From Latrodectus hesperus (taxonomy: Eukaryota > Arthropoda > Arachnida > Araneae > Theridiidae), in assembly GCA_037975125.1 (NCBI GenBank), contig CM075851.1, positions 123,905,063-123,969,062 on the forward strand: 64,000 nt of DNA. Reading direction: 5' to 3'. Position 1 is the first letter of the stretch; each line of letters begins with the position of its first letter. This document shows, one piece after another, positions 54,121-64,000 of this stretch. The notes beneath the pieces were generated by a model. That model had not been told where the DNA came from and made no database searches. It saw nothing but the letters and a program-made list of their open reading frames with translations. Made by a program: the position numbers and the translations under genes.

Positions 54121-54556
54121 ATAAATAATATGTCTATGTCATAAAATGTCTATTTCATAAATAACAACAACAGTATATATATATATGCAACAGTGTTCAA
54201 TAAATCACTAAAATTTTGAATTGGATTCAACTGTTTACAAAATCATTCATCTGAGCATGCAGTTATAAGCATCTCATCTATTATCCCTGATCAATTTAGT
54301 GTAGTGAATTCCAGAAAACAGATCCTTTGTGCTGTCTCAACCTAAAAATTTAGAATGAAAATAGTAACAGTAGTTATGCGGAAGTTTGAAGAATATTTTA
54401 ACTGAGCAAAATAATGAATACACATTACACGCTCTTGTATGTATAATATATACCAGATTTCTTCAAGGATGCAACTAGTACACTGCACATGATTTGTTGC
54501 AGTAGTTTATTGTAGACTCATTACAGGTTTACCTTTAATTAAACAATATTGACAAG

Positions 54557-54557
<1 letters not shown>
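54121..54557. other. AT-rich intergenic DNA
   Basis: Contains short direct repeats of ATGTCATAAATAA near 54114-54165; otherwise nothing. Confidence 0.45.

Positions 54558-54625
<68 letters not shown>
54558..54625. repeat. (AT)n then (AC)n array at Tc1 left end
   Basis: AT repeat to the TA at 54616-54617, then CACACACA (54618-54625) before the Tc1 end. The CA block is extra relative to the expected TA-CACTACTGG junction. Confidence 0.9.
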
Positions 54626-54630
<5 letters not shown>

Positions 54631-56034
54631 CTGGCCACTAAAATTGCTACACCAAGAAGGAATGCAAATAACTGAACGATATTTATTGGACACATACATT
54701 TTAGTGGAAAGAACAAGTGATTAGATTTACAGGAAATTAGGATGTATAGATCTTGAGAAATCAGTACCCAGAGCAGCCAATTTTGGCTGCAATAACAGCA
54801 TTTATCCACCTAGGCATGGAGTCAAACAGAGATTGTATGGCATATACGGGGATCTCAGTCCATGCAGCTTCAACACTATGCCACAGTTCATCGCCAGTAG
54901 TGGATGGTAAGTGATGGCGAGCCAATCGCTCGGCAACCATTCTCCACACGTTCTCAATTGGTAACAGATCAGGAGAACCTGCTGGCCACGGTACAGTTGA
55001 ACCTGTTCTGTATCAAGGAAGTTCAGAACAGTACGGGCAACATGCGGTCGTGCATTACCCTGTTTAAACAAAGCATTAGGGAGGCCTCGATTATAGGGCA
55101 GAGCCACGGGCCTTAACACATCTGAAATGTAACGTCTGCTGTTCAAAGTGCCGGTAATATGAACAAGAGGTGATCGTGACGTGTATCCAATCGCACCCCA
55201 TACCATCACACCAGCAAATGGGCCAGTATGATGATGTCCAATGCAAGCTGGCAATGCCCGTTCTCCACGATGCCTCCAATAATGAATGCGGCCATCATGG
55301 TCCTGTATACAGAATCGAGATTCATCTGTAAAGATGACGTGATGTCAGGTTCCCGTGTCAAGGTTCGTCGCTGATCACACCATTGAAGGCGCTCCTGTCT
55401 GTGACGCAGCGTCAATGATAACCGAAGCCTTGGTCGCCGTGCAGACAATCCATGCTGCTGCAAACGTCATTGAACTGTTCGAGTAGAAACTTGTTGCCTT
55501 GCAAATGACTCCATTTCTCGACTCAGGTTTCATGACGTGGCTATACGATCCCTTGTGACCATGCGGATAAGATGTCTGTCTTCTCTGCTGTTAGTGATGG
55601 GGGGTCGCTGAGATCCTGCACGACGTTTTGTAAGATTGTCCTGAACCCATCGATTCCATATTCTGCTAACAGTCATGGGGTCTCGACCGACGCGAGCAGC
55701 AATATTGCGGTACGATAAACCGCAATCCCGGTAGGCTATAATCCTTCCTCGATCAAAGTCAGACACGTGCTGATAGGCATTTCTTCTTCTTACATGAGGC
55801 ATTACAACAATTTTCTTTGCCGAAAACAACGTTGAAACGGAAACTGAGTATGAAAAAACTGCTGTCAAATCTCTGGTTTTATACACATCGTAGATGTCGC
55901 TACTGTCGCCTGCTTTGTATGAATGCGCTGAAAATCTAATCATTTGCATATCACAGTAAGTTCTACCTGTTATGCAAATTTCACGAGTGTGGTGTGCCGC
56001 TTTCCTGGTGTAGCAATTTTAATGGCCAGTAGTG
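54626..56034 (-). mobile_element. Tc1-like transposon, copy 2
   Basis: A 1409-bp element of the same family as 20569-21980, clearly above 90% identical over most of its length by eye. Inverted ends are about 29 bp (CACTACTGGCCACTAAAATT at 54626, inverse at 56006-56034, one mismatch). The right flank shows the TA duplicate at 56035-56036; the left one is probably the TA at 54616-54617. Flanks on both sides are TA/ACAT repeats, so the target was a microsatellite. Confidence 0.96.
54761..55802 (-). pseudogene. Tc1 family transposase, inactivated
   Basis: Starts MPHVRRRNAYQ at 55802 and keeps the natural C-terminus INAVIAAKIGCSGY, with its stop at 54761. Compared with copy 1 it has two CGA-to-TGA stops (at 55530, and just upstream of 55463 where the copies read TVRRRL), both CpG transitions; a 2-bp gain in the stretch before TSSLQM/HVIFTDES; and a 1-bp loss at EQV(Q/R)L. 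The second catalytic Asp is replaced: copy 1 has QQDNARPH and this copy has KQGNARPH. The DNA-binding region and the third acidic residue (in PIENVW, another frame) remain. It is more decayed than copy 1 and could not be active. Confidence 0.93.
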
Positions 56035-56036
56035 TA

Positions 56037-59000
56037 TATACATACATACAGAAAGTGATTAAATTCTGAATAGTTAATTATATTTGCTAAAGCAACTTTT
56101 TATATGTATTTGAGAATTATATTGATGTTATCTGCTTTTAAATAATGAATAATGGGTATAATATTTAAGAAATATTAGAATGAATATATAATTTAATATT
56201 AATATTTTAACTCAGGAAATTATGTATTATAACTTAATATAAAATTAGGAATATACGAAAATCTACTTGCATTTTTTCTTTAATTTTGTTCTGAAACTTA
56301 CTTGTAAATTGAAACTAGAAAAATATTTCAGATTTCTTAAGAAAATATACGTACCTTAACTTAAGTGTAATTAAAAAGAATGAACACAGACACACAAAAA
56401 TGATGAAAAACTATTGAAGCTCAATAAGGATAGATATAGTTTTTTGTTTATGTAGCGATAAACTGTCTCAAATTTATAATTAACTATTTCACTAAGCTTT
56501 TGACAACGCGAAAGAGCTTGCATATAATCGAAACTATTATATTTAACAAAATAACAATGAAAATTTAAGTATTGCTAATCTCAAATTTTGCATGAAAACA
56601 CATTTATTTTCTCCTGAACATCCAATTTATTCTTATTGTGACATTCATTTTTAACCGATGTTATTTATTTATCCTTTGTTCATCCTTAAAAATGCAATAT
56701 AAGTTGTGCACTTCTCTATCTGTAATATCTGCAATATTATCTGTTAATAAAATCTAATGTTATAGATTACGTCTATCTGTAAAGTATAGTCTCTGTAATA
56801 AACCACTATATTATTCTACACGTAAATGTCAAAAGGTGCAGAGAATAAAACCAAGTGAACATTGAATATTTAAGACATCTTTTTTACTGTATTTGAAAAA
56901 TGAATATTAAAAATAATGATAAATATTTCGAATCATGTTTAAGCATTCTATTTAGATTTTGATTTTAAAAAATATTTCTGAACTAATCTTAGAGATAATA
57001 TTTAAAACTTTGCAAACATAATATACAGAATAATATGACTTACGAAAAATTTAAAATTCTTACAGAAATAATAAAATGTCAAATTTATTTAATTCTACAT
57101 TTTAGTTAATTTTTTTTATAAAAACCTTAAATTTTCTTACTCAATAATAACTTTAAATTATAATATTTTTCTTTTTTATTATATAGTTGTTTAAAACTCT
57201 AAAACCCTTTCAGTTTTCATGCAGGTCTTTCAGTTTTCAATTTATTCAGTTTCTATGCACTATTAATCAACTGCATTAAGTAAAGAAGTGATTTGCAGTT
57301 CTGAAATATAATTTTAATTATACAAATTAATAGTGATAAAATAAAGAAATAAAATCAAACTTTTTGTCTGTAATATTTCTTCACTTATACTTATAAGTTT
57401 ATTCGAAAAATAATATTAGTTTGTATTTTTGAAAGTTTCCTGATACTGCGTACAGTTTATGAGGTGATTATTATTTTCTTTGAGGATATGGCTGCAAACA
57501 TCTTAAGAACATTTTATAAGTAATGACACATCTTTCCTCTTCAGTGACACAGAGTATAAAAATCAAAATTTACTGAAGTAGCATTTCATTTCTATTAGAG
57601 AGAGAAGCTTTTACTACCCTAATTATTCTCTCTTCACACAGATTAGTATTATATACTCATACATTATATATAATATCTATCCATGGAGAGACAATCATCA
57701 CGGTAGTATTATTGTCTATGTAAATGAGAATATACTTCCTCTTAATGCAATTATTTTACAACAAAATTAGAGATTTTTGTGTAATGTTTTGCATATTTCA
57801 TGCTAAGAAAAATTGAAATGCATTTAATCTACTTATTGAAATAAAATGAATAGAAGAAATTATATATTTATTTAAAAAATAAATATTGCAATTATTATTA
57901 CAATAATTTAAACGAGGTATTTTCCTCAATCTTTTATTCTATGTGCCTTAAGGTTTAAAATCATTGAGAATATTTCCTCAAGGATTATAATATGATATGG
58001 TATTAATAAAATAATTTCTACAGTTGAAATTCATTTAACCACATGTCAAATTCCTATGTACATCAAAATAGATGCGGAGAAAATAATTTGCAATATGTAA
58101 AAAATAAGTTAAATTTGATCATAATTATAATATACATAAATTTTAGAAACTGATTTTGTGTTAATGTATTAGAAGAGAGAAGAAAACAATGTTATTTGTA
58201 AAGTAATTGATAATAGTTATTGCAATTTTGGTTTTAATTTTAGTGCATACATTAAAAATATTTTATTTCCATAATCTCATCATAAAACACACTTTTTTAT
58301 ATAAAAAATATCACACAATGCAATATAAATTTTTCTATTATAACAATTCCTTTATTTATATCTTTTATGCAATATGATTAATCAAATAATATAAAATGTA
58401 AAATATTTAACTATTTGAATAATAAGATTTCAAAGGGGTTTATGGGTTTTCTTAATTTTTTTCTTAAATGATGTCTTAGCCATCGCGAAATTGGTAGTAA
58501 GAATATCTGTTAATTTTTAATAGTTAATTAATTTTTAACCGTTAATTTTTAATAAATAAATTCAATATGTGAATGAAGGAATAATTGGATAATAAGACGG
58601 AGAAAAAGCTAATATTGAAGAATTATATGTTCTCAGAAGATCGAAGTTTATATTTTATTTTTAAGCACTTTACGGGAACAAGTACTTCATTCATATTTAC
58701 TTAAACACAATTGAATCACATATTTACTTAATCACAATATAAAATAAATCATTAATGCAGAATAAATAAGTCCTAGACAAATTTTTATTTTAAATATATG
58801 TAATATATGAATAACGTATGTAAGTTTAAACATGTATCTAAAATGTAAAGTTATTTTGTAATGTTAAGTTATCAATATACATTATACTGTGTAATATGTG
58901 TTCATTTGTATTATTTGAAAAAATAAGGAATTAATGGGTTATTAGTGTGTTTACTTACATATGTGCTTACGATTTATGTAATATTTGAATCAAAGAAAAC

Positions 59001-59990
59001 GTTTGGTTCAATATTAATATCTCAATATTCAATACTAATTAAATATTCAATATTAATTAAGTTTTGAATTATTAACTTTAGGAATTAAACAGTTTAAAAT
59101 ACAACATAAAATAATTTATCATTTTCATAATTATTTTACATATTTCTTTTTCATATGTTAAATATTATGCTATTGCAAATTATATTACACTTCAGATTGA
59201 ATTAAATGTATATTAGTTACTGAATGAAAATACTTACTTACGCAGATTAAATATACACATGAATTTTTATGTATATAAGCAATTATCTTTTTACAAAATA
59301 CTATTAATGTGTCAGAAGCAGAGATAATGTTTCACATTTGTAGTACTAGTTCTTAGTACTTTCTTAGGCAGTACATTTTCTTAGATTTAAGTGCTTAAAG
59401 ATTAAGTACTAATGAATATATGAAAAGAATATTAGATTAACTAATTAATATATATAGTATTTTTATAAATATAATAGTTCTTATAGTCCTATATTATTAT
59501 TTTATTAAAAATCAATTTTTCATTTTAACATATAAGTAAGAATACTTTCCGATAAATAAAGTAATATATTCAAAGTAATAAATAAATTCAGGGTAATAAA
59601 ATATTATATTCCGTCAACTCCCAGTTAAAAATTCAATTTTATGAAGAAACAACAGACCAGCACAAAGATAAAGAAGCTTATGGCTCTTCATTATAAACAA
59701 TAATTTTATTATAATACCAGTAAATTTAAGCCAAGGGCTAAAAAAATGTAATCACAAACAAAAAATTTTATTATTTGCAGGATAGAGGAAACATAAGGTG
59801 GAAATTTATTGTTCAGAATCATATGTTAAAAAGAATGATATATTGTATGTTTAAAGAAATAAAAGTTCATAATGCAGAGTCAAGCTGAAGCTTTTATATA
59901 TTTCTCAAAAGATTTTTCTATTACGTATATATCACCATTCAAAAGTCAAAAGTTTCAATTCATGAAAGAGTTCTCAACACTGCTTAAAGA
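56037..59990. other. 4 kb AT-rich intergenic DNA
   Basis: No gene, tandem array or terminal repeats recognised on either strand. Confidence 0.5.
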
Positions 59991-60434
59991 TTTCAGTTAA
60001 TTGTGGTTTGGGTACCCCTTTCTTGCCAAATGGGCGATAGACGCACCAAGCGTGGTAACCTGGCTATTTCATGCTAAATGCACTTCTTGTGGCGCATGCT
60101 CATTAACAACTCTTTTGTTTCAGTATTCCTATTGGTCGCTAATTATTTTGATTTTGAAATAACCGCAAAATTTAAAATTTGATGCACGACATTTTATTAC
60201 CGTTGAATTTGGCCTGGAGGTAGTACGTGAGTTATTTAATTTAGCCCAGTCTCACTGGTTCATGAAACGAACAACAAACGTACACAGACGAGTGAGCTAA
60301 AGTTGGAGGAAAAAGCTGTGCAAACTTTCAGCATTAAAAACATGTTGCCAAAACCAACCTCTTTAAAGGGCTCAAAGAAAAACCAAAATAATAAAAATGA
60401 ATATTCTTCAGGAACACGAAACAGCAAGCGACGC
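59991..60434 (+). other. GC-richer segment with a truncated 31-codon frame
   Basis: Composition rises here. An inverted CCAAT-like word (ATTGGTCG) lies near 60132. An open frame from the ATG at 60342 begins MLPKPTSLKGSKKNQNNKNE and is Lys/Asn/Ser-rich. It stays open exactly to the LINE junction, where a TGA (60435) is created by the LINE tail. It might be the 5' end of a retroelement with the start of its ORF1, or a host exon cut by the LINE. The upstream boundary is not visible. Confidence 0.35.
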
Positions 60435-60458
60435 TGATTGATTGATTGATTGATTGTC
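60435..60458 (-). repeat. (CAAT)n LINE 3' tail
   Basis: TGATTGATTGATTGATTG on +, i.e. CAATCAATCAAT on the LINE sense strand. It marks the 3' end of the LINE; such short tandem tails replace poly(A) in many jockey/CR1-type LINEs. Confidence 0.85.
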
Positions 60459-60633
60459 TTTTTCTGGCGCAAAATCCAAAAAGGACATACTGCGCTGAGC
60501 GAAAGGTTAAAAAATTTTTGAAATCAGAATAAAATATCCATTATAAAATTTGCAAACAAGTTTATTGCAGTAAAAGATTATAAATTTGAATCTTATTAAA
60601 AAAATTTTTTTTTTTTGGAGTAAAGAGAATGCG

Positions 60634-61844
60634 TTATAAGCAGTGCAAAATTCTGATAGCCCTTAAGAAAGCAAAGAGATTTGGATGAGGTATTTCCCCA
60701 ATCAAGTCCAGTAAATTTAAGACAGTGTTGTGGAAAAAGGTAAGACGAAGATGGTTAAAATTAGGACATTCAATTAAGATATGATATATAGTTAAAACTA
60801 TTTTACAACTCGAACACAGACGTGCAGGTTCCTTAAATAAAATGTAACTATGTGTCAAACGAGTATGACCGATTCGAAGTCTGGATAAAATAACGTCAGC
60901 ACGTCTGTATGAGATATTACTCCAGTTCCGAATGTGAGGTTTAACACAGAAAAGTTTATTTGTTACTTGCGTATTCCAAGAATTCTGCCAAATAGAATGC
61001 GTATATACAGAAATTGAATGCTTGATATCTGTATAAGGGATTGCTTGGTCTATAGGGTCTTTACCTTCTTTAGCAGCTAAGTCTGCTAATTCATTGCCAG
61101 TAATACCGACATGACTAGGTATCCAGCAAAACAATATTTCGAAACCATTACGAGACATTTCATTTAACAAAACTAAGATTTTATTAATCAGGGGATGAAA
61201 ATGTTGAGGAAAATTAAGCTGTTTCATAATGCTCATACTGTCAGTATAAATGCAGAATTTGCGGCTGCGAGAGCACTTGATTATGTTAAGAGCTTTCAAA
61301 ATGGCAACAATTTCAGCAGTGTAAATAGAACAGACTGACGAAAGACAATAGCTATAGATATTAGTGCCATAAACTATGCCACAGCCGACATGTCTTTCTG
61401 TTTTTGATCCATCAGTAAAGATTGGGAAGTAATCATGAAATTGATTCCGATGAATACCATAAATTTGTTTGAAAATTATGGGATCAGTATGTTCTTTGCT
61501 AAACAGAGAAAAGCTGTTTAGACAGCATATTTGTGGAAAATCCCATGGGGGAATACTATTGTAGTCAGCAATCTCGACTGGAGTTAAATGAAGATCAGCT
61601 TCCTCTATAAGAGGTTGAATCCTAGCATAAAAGGGAAGAGTGCAAGAAGGGCGAGCGTTAAAAAGTCTCTTTAACGTAGAGTCAACTTTTGAAGACCTCA
61701 GTGGATGGTTTAGAGTAGAAAAACTCTTGAAATAATAATTAAGGGAAAGCTTAATGCGTCGTAGTTTTAAAGGAGGTATGTTGCAGTTAACATAGAGACT
61801 GTCGACAGGTGAGGTACGAAACGCTCCACTACAGATACGAAGTG
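60634..61844 (-). CDS. LINE ORF2 C-terminal part: RNase H domain
   Basis: Continues the reverse transcriptase frame of 62185-64000 once the inserted element is left out: the codons for HHAALRIC are followed directly by SGAFRTSPVDSLYVNC, a typical jockey thumb/connection sequence. The frame contains no stop from 61844 down to the terminator at 60634. RNase H motifs in order: IFTDGSKTERHVGCG (first Asp), IYTAEIVAILKAL (Glu), CIYTDSMSIMKQL (second Asp), then WIPSHVGITGNELADLAAKEG (His and last Asp). The C-terminus holds a cysteine/histidine group, ARLCSSCKIVLTIYHILIECPNF, resembling the CCHC end of jockey ORF2. RNase H removes template RNA during second-strand synthesis. In the present state the part is cut off from its start. 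Confidence 0.9.
61831..61844. repeat. Target-site duplication of nested insert, left
   Basis: ACAGATACGAAGTG, identical to 62185-62198. It is LINE coding sequence (codons for LRIC). An extra T on the left also matches, so the size is 14-15 bp. Confidence 0.95.
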
Positions 61845-62184
61845 TGAAATGCTTCAGTTGTTTGATAAGTGAAGATCTTGGGTATGGAATGTTTCTCCAT
61901 TGTTTGTTGTATATGTCATGTTTTATTTTATTTTAAACTCAGAGAAAATATTGAATGCTATTGCCTGATGTTCAACAGGGCTTAAAGCCCCTTAAAATGT
62001 TTTGTAACTTCTTGCTACTAATTTGTAAGCATAATTTCTTTGCCTTGTTAAATGCCACGATGGTGGCGCCCTCACGGACCTCGTAGAGGTGTGGAGCATA
62101 CTAGGTGTTGGGGAGACGGCACCCGTTAACCTAAAGGTACAGTCCGGGGTCTCCCCACACAGTTATGTATGTATGTATGTATGT
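61845..62184 (+). mobile_element. Nested 340-bp retroposon with (ATGT)n tail
   Basis: An insertion in the LINE ORF2, flanked by exact 14-bp duplications and ending on + in five ATGT repeats (about 62165-62184). A tail of short tandem repeats next to the duplication shows target-primed reverse transcription in + orientation, opposite to the host LINE. The last ~130 bp before the tail are GC-rich (TGGTGGCGCCCTCACGGACC, GGGGAGACGGCACCC, TCCGGGGTCTCCCCACACAG); the first ~200 bp are AT-rich. No tRNA A/B boxes were found, so it is more likely a 5'-truncated LINE 3' end than a tRNA SINE. Family unknown. On the minus strand the outer ~80 bp happen to read open in the LINE frame; I treat that as chance. 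Confidence 0.8.
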
Positions 62185-62198
62185 ACAGATACGAAGTG
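62185..62198. repeat. Target-site duplication of nested insert, right
   Basis: ACAGATACGAAGTG, the partner of 61831-61844. Confidence 0.95.
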
Positions 62199-64000
62199 CA
62201 GCATGATGAATTGGGTCTAACCATTTTAGGGCAGACTTTGAAGCTGAACCATAAGCCACACTGCCATAATCGATACGGGACAATATGATAGATTGGTATA
62301 TTCTGCACAATGAGGTTCGATCAGCACCCCAAGAAGTATTGGAAAGAACTTTTAGTATATTAAGAGATCTTTCGCACTTTTTGCGCAAATGTAATATATG
62401 GGGCAAGAAGGTAAGTCTGTTATCAAAAATTACCCCAAGGTATCGTATCTCATTAACAACAGGAATGGATACCTCCTGAAGTTGGATATTGGGATCAGGG
62501 TGAAGGCCACGTTTCCTACAAAAATGAATACAACTGCTCTTACTTGGTGAAATGGTATAGCCATTTTTGTCACACCAGTCAGTAATTTGATTTACAGCCA
62601 TCTGTAGTTGTCGTTCAATTAAATGTATATCTGAACCTTGACAGGAAATCTGTAAGTCATCTACGTAAAGTGTACTTTTAATACAGGAAGGTAATATAGA
62701 TAAAACCTTGGAAATAAAAACAATAAATAATGTTACACTAAGTACACTACCCTGAGGGACGCCCTCAGTTTGGACAAAGGATCTAGATAAAACAGACCCA
62801 ATGCGCACTTTAAAATTTCTTTTTTGTAGGAAGTTTTGAATAAAAAGTGGTAGGTTACCACGGAGATTAAAACCATGTAAGGTCCGAATAATACCATAGC
62901 GCCAGGTTCTATCATAGGCCTTCTCAATATCTAAGAATACTGAGACAAGATGGTTCCTACGAACGAAAGCAGTTCTAACATCATTTTCCAAATTAATAAT
63001 ATTGTCTAACGTAGATCTACCCTGACGGAAGCCACTTTGCTGCTGAGGTATACACCTATTGTTTTCTAAGTAAAATACAAGACGGTTATTTACCATGCGT
63101 TCCATCGTTTTACAAAGGCAGCTTGTTAAGGCTATAGGACGGTAACTTAAAGGGTCTTTAGGGTCTTTTCCTGGTTTTAGGATGGGGATGACTATTGCTT
63201 CTTGCCACATAGAAGGGAAAGTATTTTCCTGCCAGATTCTGTTGAAGAGGAACAGAATATTGGTGAGAGAGACTGGTCTTAGATGGCGGAGCATTTGATA
63301 AGTAATTCCATCGGGACCTGGGCTGGTATTATGGGTCTTGGATAGAGCCTTTTGTAGCTCATACATGTGAAATTCGTAGTTGTAAGGTAACTGCTCAGAA
63401 TTATTAAAATTTATGTTGATCTGCTCAGCACGACTCTTATACTCTTGGAAAAAAGGTGTGTAAGAGTCAGATTTGGACACACTAGAAAATGCTTCGCCAA
63501 TTTTATTAACTACATCCTCGGGAGAAGAATAAACTGCAGTGTTAGTAGTCAATATCGGGAAAGAGAATTCTTGGTACAAGCCATTAGCTGCTTTCACCTT
63601 TTTCCAAACAAGTTTGCTAGGAGTGCTAGAAGTAATATTTGATGTATATCGTATCCAAGAGTCTCTTTGACTTTGCCTGCGAATCTTGCGGGCTACAGCC
63701 TTCGCTTTCTTAAAAATAATTAGATTATTGGTAGTAGGATGTCTTCGAAAAATATTCCAAAACTTTTTTTGTTCACGGTAGGTTTTTGCACAGGCTTCAT
63801 TCCACCAGGGTTTCCGCAGTTTTCGAGGACGAGAGGAGTATTTTGGAATGGATATTTCAGCAGCTTTCATAATAGTATTTGTAGCTTTAATAACAGCATC
63901 ATTTATATCAGTGTTTGTAATCATTTCTTCTGTAATAACTGCCAGTTCTGCAAAAGAATGCCAGTCTGCCTTGTGATACTTAAAGGTTGTAGGTTGTAAG
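62185..64000 (-). CDS. LINE ORF2 reverse transcriptase, 5' end outside window
   Basis: Open from the window edge (…HKADWHSFAELAVITEE upstream of the Met at 63924), so the true start lies beyond 64000. Counting from that Met: the post-endonuclease linker with KPWWNEAC (39-45); RT motifs SPGPDGITYQML (201-212), YRPIALTS (261-268), motif A FLDIEKAYD (330-338) with its catalytic Asp, motif B EGVPQGSVLS (387-396), and motif C YVDD (420-423), with both catalytic Asp present and Val in place of the common Ala; then RYLGVIFD (494-501) and the thumb. The LINE part ends at residue 580 (LRIC). The further residues to the stop at 62131 come from the inserted element. The protein copies LINE RNA at the nicked target. 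All catalytic residues are present, so only the insertion inactivates it. Confidence 0.92.

Larger units (their letters stand above)
60437..64000 (-). mobile_element. Jockey-like LINE, 3' part, running off the window
   Basis: A minus-strand non-LTR retrotransposon with reverse transcriptase, RNase H, a 3' UTR containing GCGCTGAGCG/GGCGCAAAATCC words (on +: 60466-60500) and a (CAAT)n tail. The 5' part (ORF1, endonuclease) lies beyond position 64000. Apart from one 340-bp insertion (61845-62184) the ORF2 frame is open over more than 3 kb, which indicates a young copy. Confidence 0.92.

Noticed and set aside
60260..60472. 70-codon minus-strand frame MRQKKTINQSINQ
   Set aside because: It begins in the LINE (CAAT)n tail and runs into flanking DNA; composition reflects the tandem tail.

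Overview
This 64 kb window is eukaryotic, very AT-rich (by eye well over 70% A+T) and contains no host gene that I can recognise. Everything with coding signal is transposon-derived: jockey-group and R1/I-like LINEs, Tc1 and mariner DNA transposons, and tRNA-derived SINEs. The Tc1 transposase type, the jockey-like LINE and the SINE heads look like those of arthropod genomes. My best guess is a spider (an orb-weaver relative); this is inference and no host marker gene confirms it. The window is best read as intergenic or deep intronic DNA.

Layout. 1-8 kb: a LINE RNase H fragment beside an (AT)n array, a SINE with an internally deleted LINE inserted into its tRNA-like head, a SINE 3' fragment and a long hairpin. 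8-10 kb: a SINE with an 11-bp target duplication and a mariner with perfect 31-bp terminal repeats that has lost its catalytic centre. 10-20 kb: two large (AT)n arrays, a degenerate ~105-bp tandem repeat, a 5'-truncated LINE with a 9-bp target duplication and a 58/43-bp minisatellite. 20.5-22 kb: Tc1 copy 1. 22-29.6 kb: featureless AT-rich DNA. 29.6-32.2 kb: CRE-like sites, a 27-bp-arm hairpin, and a 1188-bp hAT-like nonautonomous element nested between diverged inverted repeats. 33.9-39 kb: three SINEs of different types and a LINE ORF1 (CCHC) fragment. 41-44 kb: a 255-bp MITE and a ~300-bp palindromic (AC)(AT)(GT) array. 44-54.6 kb: AT-rich DNA with further (AT)n arrays. 54.6-56 kb: Tc1 copy 2, inserted in an (AT)n array. 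60.4-64 kb: a jockey-like LINE on the minus strand whose ORF2 is open to the window edge and is broken only by one 340-bp insertion.

How the parts work together: the window is a record of nested transposition rather than a functional gene set. The Tc1 copies keep good ends but have dead transposase genes. The mariner and the hAT-like element could only move with enzyme supplied from elsewhere. The terminal LINE is the one copy that looks young. No clearly new gene system was found. The most unusual items are the internally deleted LINE inside the SINE, the insertion that splits an otherwise open LINE ORF2, the SINE types sharing a middle module, and the large palindromic microsatellite.
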